NCBI GenBank assembly: GCA_019155205.2
Contig: JAHNZQ020000049.1
Coordinates: 925,136-989,135, forward strand
Length of the DNA: 64,000 nucleotides
Reading direction: 5' to 3'
From: Gracilaria vermiculophylla
Lineage: Eukaryota; Rhodophyta; Florideophyceae; Gracilariales; Gracilariaceae
The stretch's first letter is position 1, and the number at the start of each line of letters is the position of its first letter. Below are positions 10,055 through 20,964 of this stretch, piece by piece. A model generated the notes under the pieces. The model saw only the letters and a program-made list of their open reading frames with translations. It was not told the origin of the DNA and ran no database searches. The position numbers and the translations under genes were made by a program.

Positions 10055-13000
10055 ATGGAGTCTGATGGATGGAAAACTCGAATTCAACCTCTTGACGAGA
10101 AGAATGATTACAAGTTATGGAGGATTCAAATTGACGCTGCCTGTAATGCTAAGGGCTTTGGAGAGGCTTTGCATCAGAATAGAAATCCCGGCACCAGCGA
10201 TGAAGAGAAGAAAGCCGAATGGGAGCTCAAAAAGAAGAAAGCAAGTGGAATAATTATTTCTGCTCTTTCAGATGAAGTCCTATGCATCGTTCAGAGCAAC
10301 ATCGGAAACCTGTGTGAGATGTTAAAGAAACTAGACGAAATATTTGCATCCACATGAACTGCATCAAGAATTGTGAAGATGTGCGAGCTGATCAATATGA
10401 GATATTCTGACGTCTCTCAGAACATAGCTCGCCCTATAGACAAAATGGCTGGTGTTATTGAGCAACCTGCAGCCATGAAAACCCGACTCCTTCATGAGTT
10501 AACAGTGGCTTTCTTAGTGTCGTTGGTTACTGCATCTGATCTTAACCCAGTTTGTGCTGCAATCAAAAACCTTTCGAATAAACAGACTACGTGGGACATG
10601 GTTTCTGCCCGCCTTCTTGATGAAGTGCGAACACTAGGAACACATACGGCTGAGCGCGATGCAGCAGTCAGGCCAAAATGTGCGATATGTGGCAAGGACA
10701 ATCACACTACAAGTCGTTGCTATTTGAACCCATTGAACCCGAAGAATAAGTTGAAGTTGCATCCCTCAGTATCACAAGACCTCGGGTGCACTTCATCCAA
10801 TGAAGCAGTCAGTAATCAGACTGAACGTACGGGAAGTGATCCCAGTTCGAGGAAACCGAACAACCACGCAGCTGTTACCAGAACACAGGCGATGACATCT
10901 CGTACCGGAGATAACCTTTTGATGTTAGATTCCGGATCTACCACTCACTTGACATCCCCTGTGAGTCACTTATTACGAAGCTTCACATGCAATGTACCTA
11001 TCGCTCTTGGAGACAACTCGGAGATCACTGCTACTGAAAGAGGAGTGCGACCTGTAACTTGGTCTTATGAAGGAACCAGCACTACTGTAAAACTGAGTAA
11101 CACCCTTGTGTCGAATAAGATTGCAATGAGCTTGCTCTCGATACCAGCGTTGACAGTGAAGAATCTCGCTGTTCTCTTCCTTCCTGACGTAGCTCTCATC
11201 ATTGATCTCGAGGATAACCAGCGTATTATTGGGAGTGCTTCAAACCATTCTGATGGCCTGTTCTACATCCCCTCGAACTTATCAAGCTCACCACACCATA
11301 ATACCAATGCAAATTCTCCACCAGCTGCCATGCTGGCCAGAATCTCAGAATTAGACGGCAATATGAGCAGCGCGTTGCCATCCTGCATTGGAAGAAGTCA
11401 AGGCCCTACCGAAGAACCAACGGAAGTAGATACCTTCCCTAAAACTGTCTCTTTATGGTATAATCATCTAGGACATACTGCAACGGCTGCGGAGGTCAAA
11501 AAGTTAATTCTCCAACAAGCTCTCCCTGAATGCAGAAGTTCAGTTATCAATTGCCTCCCGTGTGCTCGTGGAAAATACCGTCGACATTTTCAAGGTTCTT
11601 TGACATCTTCAACAAGCCCTGGGCATCTCTATACTGATATTACCTTTGTGGGAACTGAATCCGAAGCCGGTCATGCGTACTATATTGTAATCATTGATGA
11701 ACACACTGTTGATAGTTCAAATGGTGAACTGTGCGCCCTGTGTCACAAGAGAGTAAAGCGCAAATAGCTAATTTGTTTTTCTAACAGGTTATGGGCCCAG
11801 CTAAACGCTAGGACCCTGGGTTCAATTCCCAGAAGTGACCTGAGCCTGAGAAATTGTACATGTGTACAGCAGTGATCAAAAGTGGTTACTGTAAGCTTGA
11901 GGTCTCGTTCTGTAAGAAAGTGCAGAGCGAGGGGGCGTGTTGATAGTTCAAATGGTTAACTGTGCGCCCTGTGTCACAAGAGAGTAAAGCGCAAATAGCC
12001 CATCTGTTTTTCTAACACACACGAGGTTCTTGTTCGCCGCAGCATTTACGCGCAAATCGGAAGCATCAAATGTGATCTTGCAGTACGTTAATTGGTTTGA
12101 ACGTCAATCGCGCAAGCTGTCCTCTCGCTCCACTCGGATGGTGGTTCGGAGTTCTTCAAGACACAGAAAGCATTGCAGCGCAAGGGTGTCAACATCCGTA
12201 CTACTTCTGCATATACACCGTCATCCAATGGCCTAGCTGAGCGTCACATTGGTGTCCTCATGGGACCAACACGTGTCTGTTTGGAGCAGTCAAATCTGCC
12301 ACTTTCTTATTGGAGCGATGCCCTTCTTCACGTAGTCTCCTGTCGCAACATGATTGTACATCGTGGTACTGATCGCATTCCTTTCACCCATCTGCTGCAC
12401 GAACCTCCTTATGATGTAAAACATGTTCGCCCATTTGGATTCCGCGCCCTTGTCGAACTTGATCCAAATAACAAGAAGAAAGTGCAACCTTGTCTGGTTG
12501 AGGGGATCAATCATGGACACGTCCAAGGTGGGATGTACAAGATATTATCAAACCACGGAAAAATAACCACAAAACACGAACGCTTCCCTGAAGATGAGTT
12601 TCCTGGCTTTTCATTGTTTGGAATGTCGCCTTCATCTGTTCACCACTTGCCTGACCACACAAACGGCTTTGAATCTAGTGATGATGAAACACCAGCCCGT
12701 TCGGGTTTTCGTTCCACTACAAAATCCCAGACTCTTCCATCAAACACTTACGGTAATGACGTTAACACCTCAAGAGCACCAGTTACAGGTACCAGTGGAC
12801 TTACTCAATATCCAGAGAACTCTTCTCCCTACCACCCGGACCGTGGTGGACACTCTTCGAACTGTGACGATGCCAGCAGCAGTGAATTGACTCATTACCC
12901 CGACAAGCCTTCGACATATGACCCTGACCTTGGCAGCTATGCCTCTGATTACGAAGCTGAGTTAGCCAACACTGCTCGGACCCTTCCAGATGCAATTAAA

Positions 13001-14683
13001 ACGTCTGACGAGCCCACCTTACGTCAAGCTCTCTCATCAGCTGAATCTGACTATTGGATGGATGCAATCCAAACAGAGCTGGATACCATTCGTAAGCTTG
13101 GCACCTTCGAAGAAGCAACTCTTCGTCATGGGTCCCCTATTCCGTCCGGGTTTATCTTTCGTCTCAAAAGAGATCATGAAGGGCGACCCCTACGGTTCAA
13201 GGCCCGCCTTGTTGCAAGAAGCAACTTTCAACCGGTTACTGACAGAGATAGTCTTTATGCTCCGGTGTTGAACTTTGAAATATTTCGGGTAATGATGGTC
13301 CTTGCTACCGCTTTGCAATAGGATCGTCAACATATTGATATCAAAGGCGCTTTCCTTCATGCGTCAATGCCGGTGGACAAACTAGTCTGGATCAAACTCC
13401 CCAAAATCCCAAACGTAGCTGTCGCCGATGGTCGAGTCGTCAAACTTGTGAAATCTCTTTATGGAACGAGAGAGGCCCCGAGACTTTTATATGAAGATAT
13501 ATCCACATACCTTTGCTCTCTTGGTTTCCGAAAACTTCAATCGGCTCCTTGTGTCTTTGTACGTGAAAATGCTTCAGGCATTGTCGTAGTGTTGGCTTAT
13601 GTCGACGATATCAGCATCTTTGGATCTTTCGATCGCACATCTTGGGTGAAATCGGAATTACGTGCTCACTATGATGTCTCGGACTTAGGTCCAACTGATC
13701 TCTATTTGGGTGTTTTCATTGCGGAAGAACATGATGGTATTGTCCTTCATCAGCGGCCACTCATCGAGAAGATAATCAGGGTATCTCGGATGGAGCCCGC
13801 TACATTCTTGGCAACTCCTCTGCCACAGTCACACTGTCTCTATGACTCAATGACAGCTCCCTCCAAGGAGGAGGCTTCTGAAATGGCCAATGTTCCGTAC
13901 AAAACGGTGCTTGGCTCGCTGTTGTTTCGAAGCACACGGACCCGTCCGGACCTAGCTACTGCTGTTTCAATGTTGGGCAAGTACGCATCGCAGCCTCTCC
14001 CACAGCACTGGGAATGCATGAAAAAGGTTGTGAAGTACCTAATTGGGACGAAGGATTATGGCTTGAAGATACCTCGAAGTGTCACATCCAAAGTTACTTC
14101 ATGGTCTGATGCAGACCGGGGTCGCGATTTAACGAAACGACAGTCCAAAGGGGGTTTTGTCATCACAGATGGAGATGTACCTGTTATTTGGAGCTCAAAG
14201 CTTCTGAAAGCTACTGCTTTATCCACCACTGAGGCAGAGTTCTACGCCATTCCGGAATGCATCAAACAAGTCAGTTGCTTAAAGAATGCTTTGCAAGAAC
14301 TTTTATTCTCGTTAGATTATGCTGTTGAGCTTTTTCAAGACAATCTTGGTGCTATCTCTTGGACTCAAACTGATTTTGGGATGCGGAAAGCGAAACATAT
14401 CGAGCTTCGACATTATCACGTCATTGACGCGGTGAACAATAACATATTGATATCAAACATGTGTTTTCAGAGCAAAACCGTGCGGACATGTTTACAAAGT
14501 CTCTTATTGGTAACCTGTTTGTTTCTTATCGCACAGCTCTCCACGTTTCTCCCGTATGGGTCGAGGGGGTGTCTCAAAGACTTTGAGTCTTTGCATCTTG
14601 TTCAAATTTGTATGTCTATATATATAACGAGAACTGGTTTTGATAATTTTTATTTGTCTTGTTCACGAGAGCATATATCGTAG
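10055..14683 (+). pseudogene. copia gag-pol polyprotein, broken
   Basis: Gag begins at 10055 and is interrupted by TGA at 10355 in the same frame. A zinc knuckle CAICGKDNHTTSRC follows (about 10677), then the protease site MLDSGSTTHLT (about 10920), then the pre-integrase zinc region with WYNHLGHT and LPCARGK. The TRIM inserts at 11706/11707. Integrase resumes after 12018, shifts frame near 12115, and shows HSDGGSEFF and NGLAERH. A TAG at 13319 cuts the start of reverse transcriptase. The frame then contains LAYVDDISIF, the catalytic Asp pair of copia RT, and the RNase H motifs SWSDAD and STTEAEFYA. The last codons run into the 3' LTR. The order integrase before RT defines copia rather than gypsy. 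Confidence 0.93.
11707..12017 (+). mobile_element. TRIM (miniature LTR element), copy 1, inserted in copia integrase
   Basis: Two 80-bp LTRs (11707-11786 and 11938-12017), each TGTTGATAG...TTTTTCTAACA and differing at four positions, enclose 151 bases with no coding capacity. The interior starts with GGTTATGGGCCCAGC, the same half-tRNA-Met primer site as the copia element, and ends in a purine tract GAGCGAGGGGGCG. The element is flanked by CACAC on both sides (11702-11706 and 12018-12022). The interior also holds a tRNA T-arm-like hairpin, CTGGGTTCAATTCCCAG. It makes no protein and must use enzymes from another LTR retrotransposon. Confidence 0.93.
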
Positions 14684-14797
14684 TTCCCTATGCTCTCGTA
14701 AATCTCCTATGACTTTAAATACAAGGCATTGAGTTAATCACTGATATCTCAAGGCCCTTAGCTTCCATTATCTTGTTCCCACCTGTTCATCCTCTCA
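14570..14797 (+). repeat. 3' LTR of the copia element
   Basis: Begins TGTCTCAAAGACTTTGAG after a G-rich tract and ends CATCCTCTCA. It is the partner of 9700-9927. Confidence 0.92.
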
Positions 14798-14802
14798 AGA
14801 TC

Positions 14803-16325
14803 CGGTGGTAATCATTGCATTCATATGTCTTGGTTATAATTACAACGTTACAACGGTACACAGAGAACAAACTCAAAATCGTTTTTATGATCCGCATCTA
14901 AACACACAATGCAACCTAGTGCCTAACTTTCAAAGTGAAATCAAAGACCGGCTTTAAGGAGCGACTAATACTCCCGCTACATTTTGAAGACAGATACATT
15001 TCAAAGCCCGTTTCTATCCCTCGTTAGTCAATGTGATGCCTTATGACGTAAGAATGTATCTACAAAGCTTATTTGGTTTAGTCAAATAGTATTGCACAAA
15101 GCTGTATACGTCTATCCTGCTTGCTTGCCTTCATTCTGTTTATTTCGCGTGGGGCTAGGCCTTTTATAATTGCCCTTGTAAGGTGTTGCGTGGATGTGCC
15201 CGTTCGCGCGGGCTACATCTAGTGTTCTTCGTTTTGGCTATCGCGGGGGTCTACCCGTTTGCGGGGGGGTCGTCTAATTTCGTCCATGCTGACATTTGCT
15301 ATCGAAGTCTGAGCCCAGTTCAGTCCTGCATTTCCCAATGGTTTTGTGGTTGATTGCAAGCCACTTCAACACATAGCATTAAGCGCTTTATTGCAGCGTA
15401 CGACCCACATCAGCATAGAAAGTAGAAACACATGTTTTCCTTTTTTTTAATTTTAATTTTATACTTTCCCGGGGTTTCAAAACATATGATTTGAATGTCT
15501 CAGGTTGCACCCAGATTGCTATCCAATATCCAGGTTCATTTTGGTACTCGACGCGACAATAAGAAAGCATCAACAACTGCGTGCAAATACTGGAAAAGCT
15601 GAACATAACGAAAGCAATATTCAATTTTGGAAGTTTCAGGGTTGGTAAGAGTGCGTTTGTGTTGGCATACGTTTTTGCTCGAGGGAGATGGAGATTTAGA
15701 GCAAATCCGAAGCACAAACCCACACACGTCACGCACCGTGACGCTTTGTGCCTTTCATAATTATGTTTTGTGATTTCAGGAGATCCATAATTTAAACGTT
15801 CCGCCACTTGCGTTAGGCATGCATGATAAATTACTCAAGCAAGGGAAGATTTTCTACGCATGTTTAATTTTTATCAAAAGTAACCGGGTAAAATAATTGA
15901 AAAGCCTGTGAAAATTTGGAGCAAGATTTTAATTTACAGTGTTCAAGAGTTTGTGAAGGTAAAAACGATTAAAATCTATATATGGCGCACATATCGAATT
16001 GTTTTAGAAAGCTTTCTTGAGTTTGAAGATATTACAATAGCTTTTTGAAATCTTTGACGCTTTCCATATGCGAGGATGATTTATATAAAGAGACGTTCTC
16101 ATGATGGCCGTTGACAAAAAGCAAACACTGAAATTGATCACGGGCCTTACATTGAAAGCTGGTATTCAAAGACCGATATAAAAATCCCGCATTGCAGAAA
16201 AGCGAAACACATATAAATTTGCAAGATTATGGTTTTTATAAGATAGAAACCAGAATTTGCAGCAAGATTCTCATCTAAAAAGATTTATATCATGTAGTTT
16301 GTCTCGAATAAATGTCAAGCCAAAG
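14803..16325. other. No recognisable gene
   Basis: A 139-codon minus-strand frame (15388-15807) has no recognisable domain and a poly-Lys-like tail arising from an A/T run; I do not accept it as a gene. A short G-rich stretch occurs at 15200-15280. The right part (15850-16270) is AT-rich and is the 3' flank of the next gene. Confidence 0.45.
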
Positions 16326-17000
16326 TTAAGCTTGAAGAGTAAAACGAGTATGGTGCTGGGCGCTGACAATCTGAATGGTTCCAACTTCAGTAGCAGCGCA
16401 GCCATACTGAGCTCCGGGACTGACTGTAGCTGAAAGAAGAGTACCAGGCACAGCTCCACTATCAGACTTCCTTCGAAGAGATGCCTTCAGGGTTACATCA
16501 CCTTCGTCTTCAGTTCCGTGCCATCCAGCGCGAGCAGCGACTGAAGTGGATCCAGACCATTTACCGTCCGCAAGCGCCTGAGCAATGTCAATGACAACTA
16601 TTTCTCTACCACCATAGCTTGTATCGTCTCCACTGAAGTCAAGATACGCAGTATTTGGGTTGCAAGAGAATCCGACATTTCCGTTCAAGAAGTGCGTACT
16701 AGTATCCAGGTCTGATTGACCCTCACTCCATGAGTACTCCAGAACAAGCTCAATTGATGCCAAGTGGACGTTGGACATGATGAATGAGTTTTCGGGCATC
16801 TCACACGCAAAGCCAGTTTGATTCTGCGTGTTTGTGCAAGGGAAAACACCACAAACACCGCGGGTCACGGCATGGTTACATTCATTTTGAGACAAGGCTC
16901 GATCGGCATTGCATCGGTTGGGGCACATATCCACTGGGTATGGCACTGCGACGGCAAAAGCCGCCAACGATATCAGAGCTGAAAAAAAGATGGTTTTCAT
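16326..17000 (-). CDS. Secreted cysteine-rich protein, family member 1
   Basis: 224 residues without introns. The N-terminus MKTIFFSALISLAAFAVA is a clear signal peptide, so the protein is probably secreted or in the cell wall. A small domain follows with six cysteines in the pattern C-x3-C-x10-C-x8-C-x4-C-x10-C (CPNRC first). The C-terminal domain is rich in beta-strand-like segments and has conserved blocks YSWSEGQSDLDTST, VGFSC, FSGDDTSYGGRE, DIAQALADGKWSGST, AGWHG and LRRKSD, plus two more cysteines. Two paralogs lie in this window (19298-19960 and 42353-43021) and share all eight cysteines. I do not recognise a named family; function unknown. A TATA box lies about 90 bases upstream of the ATG. 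Confidence 0.9.
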   Translation of the reverse strand: MKTIFFSALISLAAFAVAVPYPVDMCPNRCNADRALSQNECNHAVTRGVCGVFPCTNTQNQTGFACEMPENSFIMSNVHLASIELVLEYSWSEGQSDLDTSTHFLNGNVGFSCNPNTAYLDFSGDDTSYGGREIVVIDIAQALADGKWSGSTSVAARAGWHGTEDEGDVTLKASLRRKSDSGAVPGTLLSATVSPGAQYGCAATEVGTIQIVSAQHHTRFTLQA

Positions 17001-17086
17001 ACTGTTTGTGTGAATCGTTGTTTGGTTGAGGTTCTGAAGAAGTTGATGGTTTAGAATACATGCTCAAAGTAGCCTGTACCTTTGCC

Positions 17087-17096
17087 CTTTTATACC
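17087..17096 (-). promoter_or_regulatory. TATA box of cysteine-rich protein gene 1
   Basis: GGTATAAAAG on the minus strand, ending 87 bases before the ATG at 17000. The spacing is similar to that of paralog 3 and the peroxidase gene. Confidence 0.65.
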
Positions 17097-17100
17097 CGAT

Positions 17101-19184
17101 CTCTACCCGGCATGGGGGCCGGATTAGAACACAGCATGCAACTTCAAACTCCAACATGTTGATCGATTCTTCGGTGCACACCGTGAAAGGTGACAAAGAT
17201 GGAGCTGACATCGTCTCCACGATATATTGAGATCATTACAACATTAAGAAACTGCGTATCTAAAATTTCAAAACCCTTCCATCACGTGGATGCTTGAAGT
17301 TATTGGTGCAAAGGAGTCGTGGACAACGATGACAATGTCATGGTTTTCTCCCTGTTGTCAATTTAGCTCTTAAACCCACCACATCCTTCGACGACCATTT
17401 GCACTACCCATCTGTACACAAGAGCGAGAACCTGCTTTGGGCAGTGCCGTGGTATCGGTAGGAACGCTGTTGCTTCAATATGTCGACCACGAAGATTGAG
17501 TGAAGATTGGGGTCATTCATTGCACCGACCTGGAACCAAGAGGCGCAAGCAAACCACATCTGCATTAACTACAACGTATCATCAGCCTGATCAAGTTTGT
17601 TCAAAGTTGGTATTTGAGGCTCCTCCTTAGTGGAACACAAACTGTGTTGTACCTCCTCCTCGCGTGGCTTTGCTACAGCGCATACTTATTTTTTTATTTT
17701 TTGTACTGCCACAAGATCTGATACGCAGTACAATCACAGTGGCTTGAGCATGTCATATGCAGTGCTACACAGCTTGGAAGTGACGAATCAAAACAAGCCA
17801 GAAAATAGTTATGCCATTGCGAATGTGCAGAACTGTGAAAAGGCTGTCATTCTCTTCTCAACTTGCCATTGCTCTGGTGCACAATACTTGCATACATGTA
17901 TCTTCTTTGCTGTTCATCTCTGTGAGAGGGGCGTTTGGGAGTAAGAAGGACAAATCGCACAAACCTGGCTCAAGACAACCCGTCATCACCGCGAGAGAGA
18001 TGCCGTACCGCCAATCTGTGGCTCGAGAGCAGTGGCACAAATGTGATGTCTAGTACTGTGGTGTGATTCCCGCGGCTTGGCTGTATGTGAGGGTCCTTGT
18101 TGCGGTGCCGGCTGATTCAGGTCACGATTGGCAGCTGGCCTTGCTGGGCAGCGCCTGGCCGCGTCATAACTTACAGGGCATCATACAGCCATAAAGTATT
18201 GCACCCATGCGCAGGAGCGGAGCGCTGTAATATGAGGGAACGCGGCTGAGAATCTAAGTTTTGGAACAACAAAATGACCCGCTTGGCGAGTAGGCATACG
18301 TAGATGCACCGTTCCGACATGCATGGTGCACGTGCAGCTACTCCATTCCGTTAAATCTTTTCCTCATCGGAACCAAGCGTTCAGCACCGCTGTCTTTCAG
18401 TGTGAGAGGCAACCCAAACGACAACAGCATGGTATGGTACCTCCTTGGTGCGTTTGAAAAACAGATGGGCCGACATGTCATCTTTTACGGAACAGATAAA
18501 GGGTTCGCAAACCCTAGCCAACTATTTTATTCTGTGAGTGTCACTGAAACGCCACAGCCAGTGGAACAGCAGATTGTGTGTTAAAGAGGTACATTGTGTT
18601 GCCATACCTTCAAATTCCATAACACCAATCATTCTGTACTACTTTCTCGTGCCTCTTGAGAACTGCACTGTTCACAACACTTTGAGCCACGTCCCATATT
18701 GTTGAAGTAGATTGCATGGCCACAGAGGTGATCACAATGCGACTTATTGTTATGATGGTGTTTTTTTTCATACCATAAACGTTTGTTGGGCAATGTCGAG
18801 ATAATAAATGCCAGTACTGGCCTTGTCATTGAACATTCCATCCAATGCAAGAGATCAATCATCGCCCAGCTAGCAGTTGCACGACATCGGAGGTTCCATA
18901 TCGCTCACAAGCGCAAGATTAGTGCGATGGTTGTATGAAAACTTCAGAATCCTTGTTACTATATCCATAGAGCCTAAAGAGAATTACGGTCGAGCAGTAA
19001 GGATGTTGCTGCTGTGCCGATCAAACTTTCTTTGTTGCTTGGTCCAAACAGGAGATATTCGATGGGCCATTTTCGTACACCCAACTACGACTCCTTGCTC
19101 TCTTGTCATAATATCGCTTGTTTTTCGATGGAGGAGTGCAACTGTTGCTACAGTTCCTTGCTGTGTCCCTGTGTAAGGAGACAT
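17101..19184. other. No recognisable gene
   Basis: The divergent upstream region of the two neighbouring secreted-protein genes. Short frames only (up to about 104 codons, on both strands), with no domain or repeat that I can support. Confidence 0.5.
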
Positions 19185-19192
19185 TATTTAAG
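19185..19192 (+). promoter_or_regulatory. Possible TATA-like box of cysteine-rich protein gene 2
   Basis: TATTTAAG, 106 bases before the ATG at 19298. It is weaker than the boxes of the other members and slightly farther away. Confidence 0.35.
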
Positions 19193-19297
19193 GACAACCG
19201 AGAAGCTCGAGGCTGTCAAACGTCTATCGGCATCAAGTAAGTTGCGAGAGTGTGCCAATTAACTGTTAAGACCGCAAGATTTGAAAGAATCCACAAT

Positions 19298-19960
19298 ATG
19301 AAGTTCTTCTCCGCGCTTTGTCTGTTGGCTTTTGTGGTGCCAGTGCTTGCTCAACACACGAGCAACCACGTATGCATGAACCGTTGCAACGCCGATCGTT
19401 CGCTGTCGGTGCGAGAATGCCAGCATCCGGTGACTCGCGACATCTGTGAAGTGAGGGAGTGTGACGGCGGTTTCTCTTGCTCTCTTGCGGAGAATTCGTT
19501 CCTGATTGCCAACGTTCAGCTGCCGCTGCTCGAAATGGTGGTTGAGTACACCTGGTCTCCAGAACAGCGCGACCTGGACACCAGCACGAGGTTCCTGGAC
19601 GCCAACGTTGGGTATTCGTGCAACAACCCGTCCCCGTACGTGGAGTTCGGCGGAGACAACACCAGCAATGGCGGAAGTGAGGTTGTTGTGATCGACTTTG
19701 AGACGGCTCGACAGGACGGCAAGTGGAGTGGCCGCACCGGCGTGGCGGCCTACGCCGGGTGGTACAACTCGGACAACCAGGGGGCGGCGCAGATGAAGGT
19801 CTCGCTGCGCAGGAAAAGCGACGGTGGCGTGGCCGGCGGCGCGACGCTGTCCGCTCGCATCCAGCCGGGCACGCAGAGCAACTGCTCCGCGCACAATGTG
19901 GCCGAGGTGAAGATCGTGCGTGGCGCGCAGCATACGCTCGTGACGCTTCAGCAGGCGTAG
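19298..19960 (+). CDS. Secreted cysteine-rich protein, family member 2
   Basis: 220 residues. I start at 19298 because the signal peptide MKFFSALCLLAFVVPVLA begins there; the open frame extends 16 codons upstream without a leader-like sequence. It has the same architecture as the member at 16326-17000: C-x3-C (CMNRC), then C-x10-C-x8-C-x4-C-x5-C, then the strand-rich domain with YTWSPEQRDLDTST, VGYSC, FGGDNTSNGGSE, DGKWSGRTG, AGWYN and LRRKSD, and the last two cysteines. It is the most GC-rich member, with a strong G/C preference at third codon positions; the GC richness continues into the following 300 bases. Ends in TAG. Function unknown; probably extracellular. Confidence 0.92.
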   Translation: MKFFSALCLLAFVVPVLAQHTSNHVCMNRCNADRSLSVRECQHPVTRDICEVRECDGGFSCSLAENSFLIANVQLPLLEMVVEYTWSPEQRDLDTSTRFLDANVGYSCNNPSPYVEFGGDNTSNGGSEVVVIDFETARQDGKWSGRTGVAAYAGWYNSDNQGAAQMKVSLRRKSDGGVAGGATLSARIQPGTQSNCSAHNVAEVKIVRGAQHTLVTLQQA

Positions 19961-20247
19961 ACTCCTTACAATGTACCTGTTTACAGTAAACTAATATTGA
20001 CGCTTGGACGCTGCGAACACGTACGCCACTAGACCACGTGGTGCCAGCGTGCCGTAGCGACGCGAAAGCGTCTGTGAATTCGTGCGCGATGTTCCGTTGC
20101 TATTGTCGCCGTCAACCTCTTTGGGCGAAAGCGGCAGTGCACACGGCTCTGTCACGGGGCGCGTTGGAATGGCGACAATGTGTAGCTGGCGTCTAGTAGC
20201 CCAACCTTCGTCGCGCCGCCGCCGCCGCCCTCCGCTTCTTGCTCGGT

Positions 20248-20964
20248 ATGTCCGAGCCAAACGGCGACGCGGAACTGCCGCCCCCCGCCGCCGACTATGG
20301 CGCGCTGCTCGACACCAGTCGTGCCCAGCCCGATGAGCGCGCCAGTCCCGTCGCCGTGTCACGCCGCACCGTGGTGCTTTTCATGCTGCGCGTCAACATT
20401 TTAGAGCGCACCCACTTCACGCTTTTCGCATTTATTCTGCTCATCGCCTCCGCCATTGCAATCACCCCGATCTCGGCGTACCTGCTCATCTCGCAAAGCT
20501 TGTTTCAACGCTGGTTTGTGCAACATGTTAACCAGATGCAGGCAACCGAGGTGTATCTACTGCTGCTGTTCGCCTTAGCGTTCATGCCCGGATTGGCCAC
20601 TTTTTTGTCTCTCGTTGTCAAAGTTGATTCCATATTCTTGATTTTCATTGGTTTGTTGTCCGGATCGCTCGACCTCGCGTTCAACACATGCAAGAACGAA
20701 GCGCTTTATCTCGCATTCATCAAGCCTTCCGCAGAGGGTTTCGTTGCAGTCTCTTCGGAAGAAGCTGCCTCTCTTCGCGCCCAATATGGACAAGGTCCAA
20801 ACTCCCCAACTCTCATTTTCATCGTTTTCGGCACCATCTATCTTCTCTTTCTTTCTATTCTACACCTGCTTCATTTTATTTACTACAGTGACATTCAAAC
20901 TGCTCTTCGCAATGGTCGAAACATTCAAAACTATGTTGACAACTCAGGAGAAGTACTTGTATAG
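20248..20964 (+). CDS. Four-helix integral membrane protein, unknown function
   Basis: 238 residues from the ATG at 20248 (MSEPNGDAELPPP); three earlier codons in frame start with TTG and are not used. The first 55 residues are hydrophilic and Pro/Ala/Arg-rich. Four hydrophobic segments follow at about residues 57-82, 101-123, 127-146 and 188-212, with a soluble loop at 147-187. The tail is polar. I recognise no family. Position of helices and a single long frame make it a credible gene; its GC-rich 5' part and AT-richer 3' part differ. It starts 288 bases after the cysteine-rich gene 2 on the same strand, without a visible TATA box. Confidence 0.8.
   Translation: MSEPNGDAELPPPAADYGALLDTSRAQPDERASPVAVSRRTVVLFMLRVNILERTHFTLFAFILLIASAIAITPISAYLLISQSLFQRWFVQHVNQMQATEVYLLLLFALAFMPGLATFLSLVVKVDSIFLIFIGLLSGSLDLAFNTCKNEALYLAFIKPSAEGFVAVSSEEAASLRAQYGQGPNSPTLIFIVFGTIYLLFLSILHLLHFIYYSDIQTALRNGRNIQNYVDNSGEVLV

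Larger units (their letters stand above)
9700..14797 (+). mobile_element. Ty1/copia LTR retrotransposon with nested TRIM
   Basis: Two 228-bp direct LTRs (about 90 percent alike by eye) enclose a primer-binding site, a gag-pol frame in copia order (gag, protease, integrase, reverse transcriptase, RNase H) and a purine-rich tract just before the right LTR (TCGAGGGGG). The left LTR has lost the canonical TG start (now GG). The target duplication is imperfect: TATCC on the left and GATCC, offset by one base, on the right. A 311-bp miniature LTR element sits in the integrase region. LTR divergence and broken frames indicate an old, inactive copy. Confidence 0.93.

Noticed and set aside
11787..11937. 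True tRNA gene in the TRIM interior
   Set aside because: The T-arm and a box B are present but the segment is too short (about 54 bases) and lacks an anticodon arm; at most tRNA-like.
15388..15807. 139-codon minus-strand ORF as a gene
   Set aside because: No domain, odd composition, and a Lys-rich tail produced by a T-run; not supportable.
19259..19933. 224-codon minus-strand ORF
   Set aside because: It is the antisense of the cysteine-rich gene 2, open because of that gene's high GC at third positions; no leader or domain.
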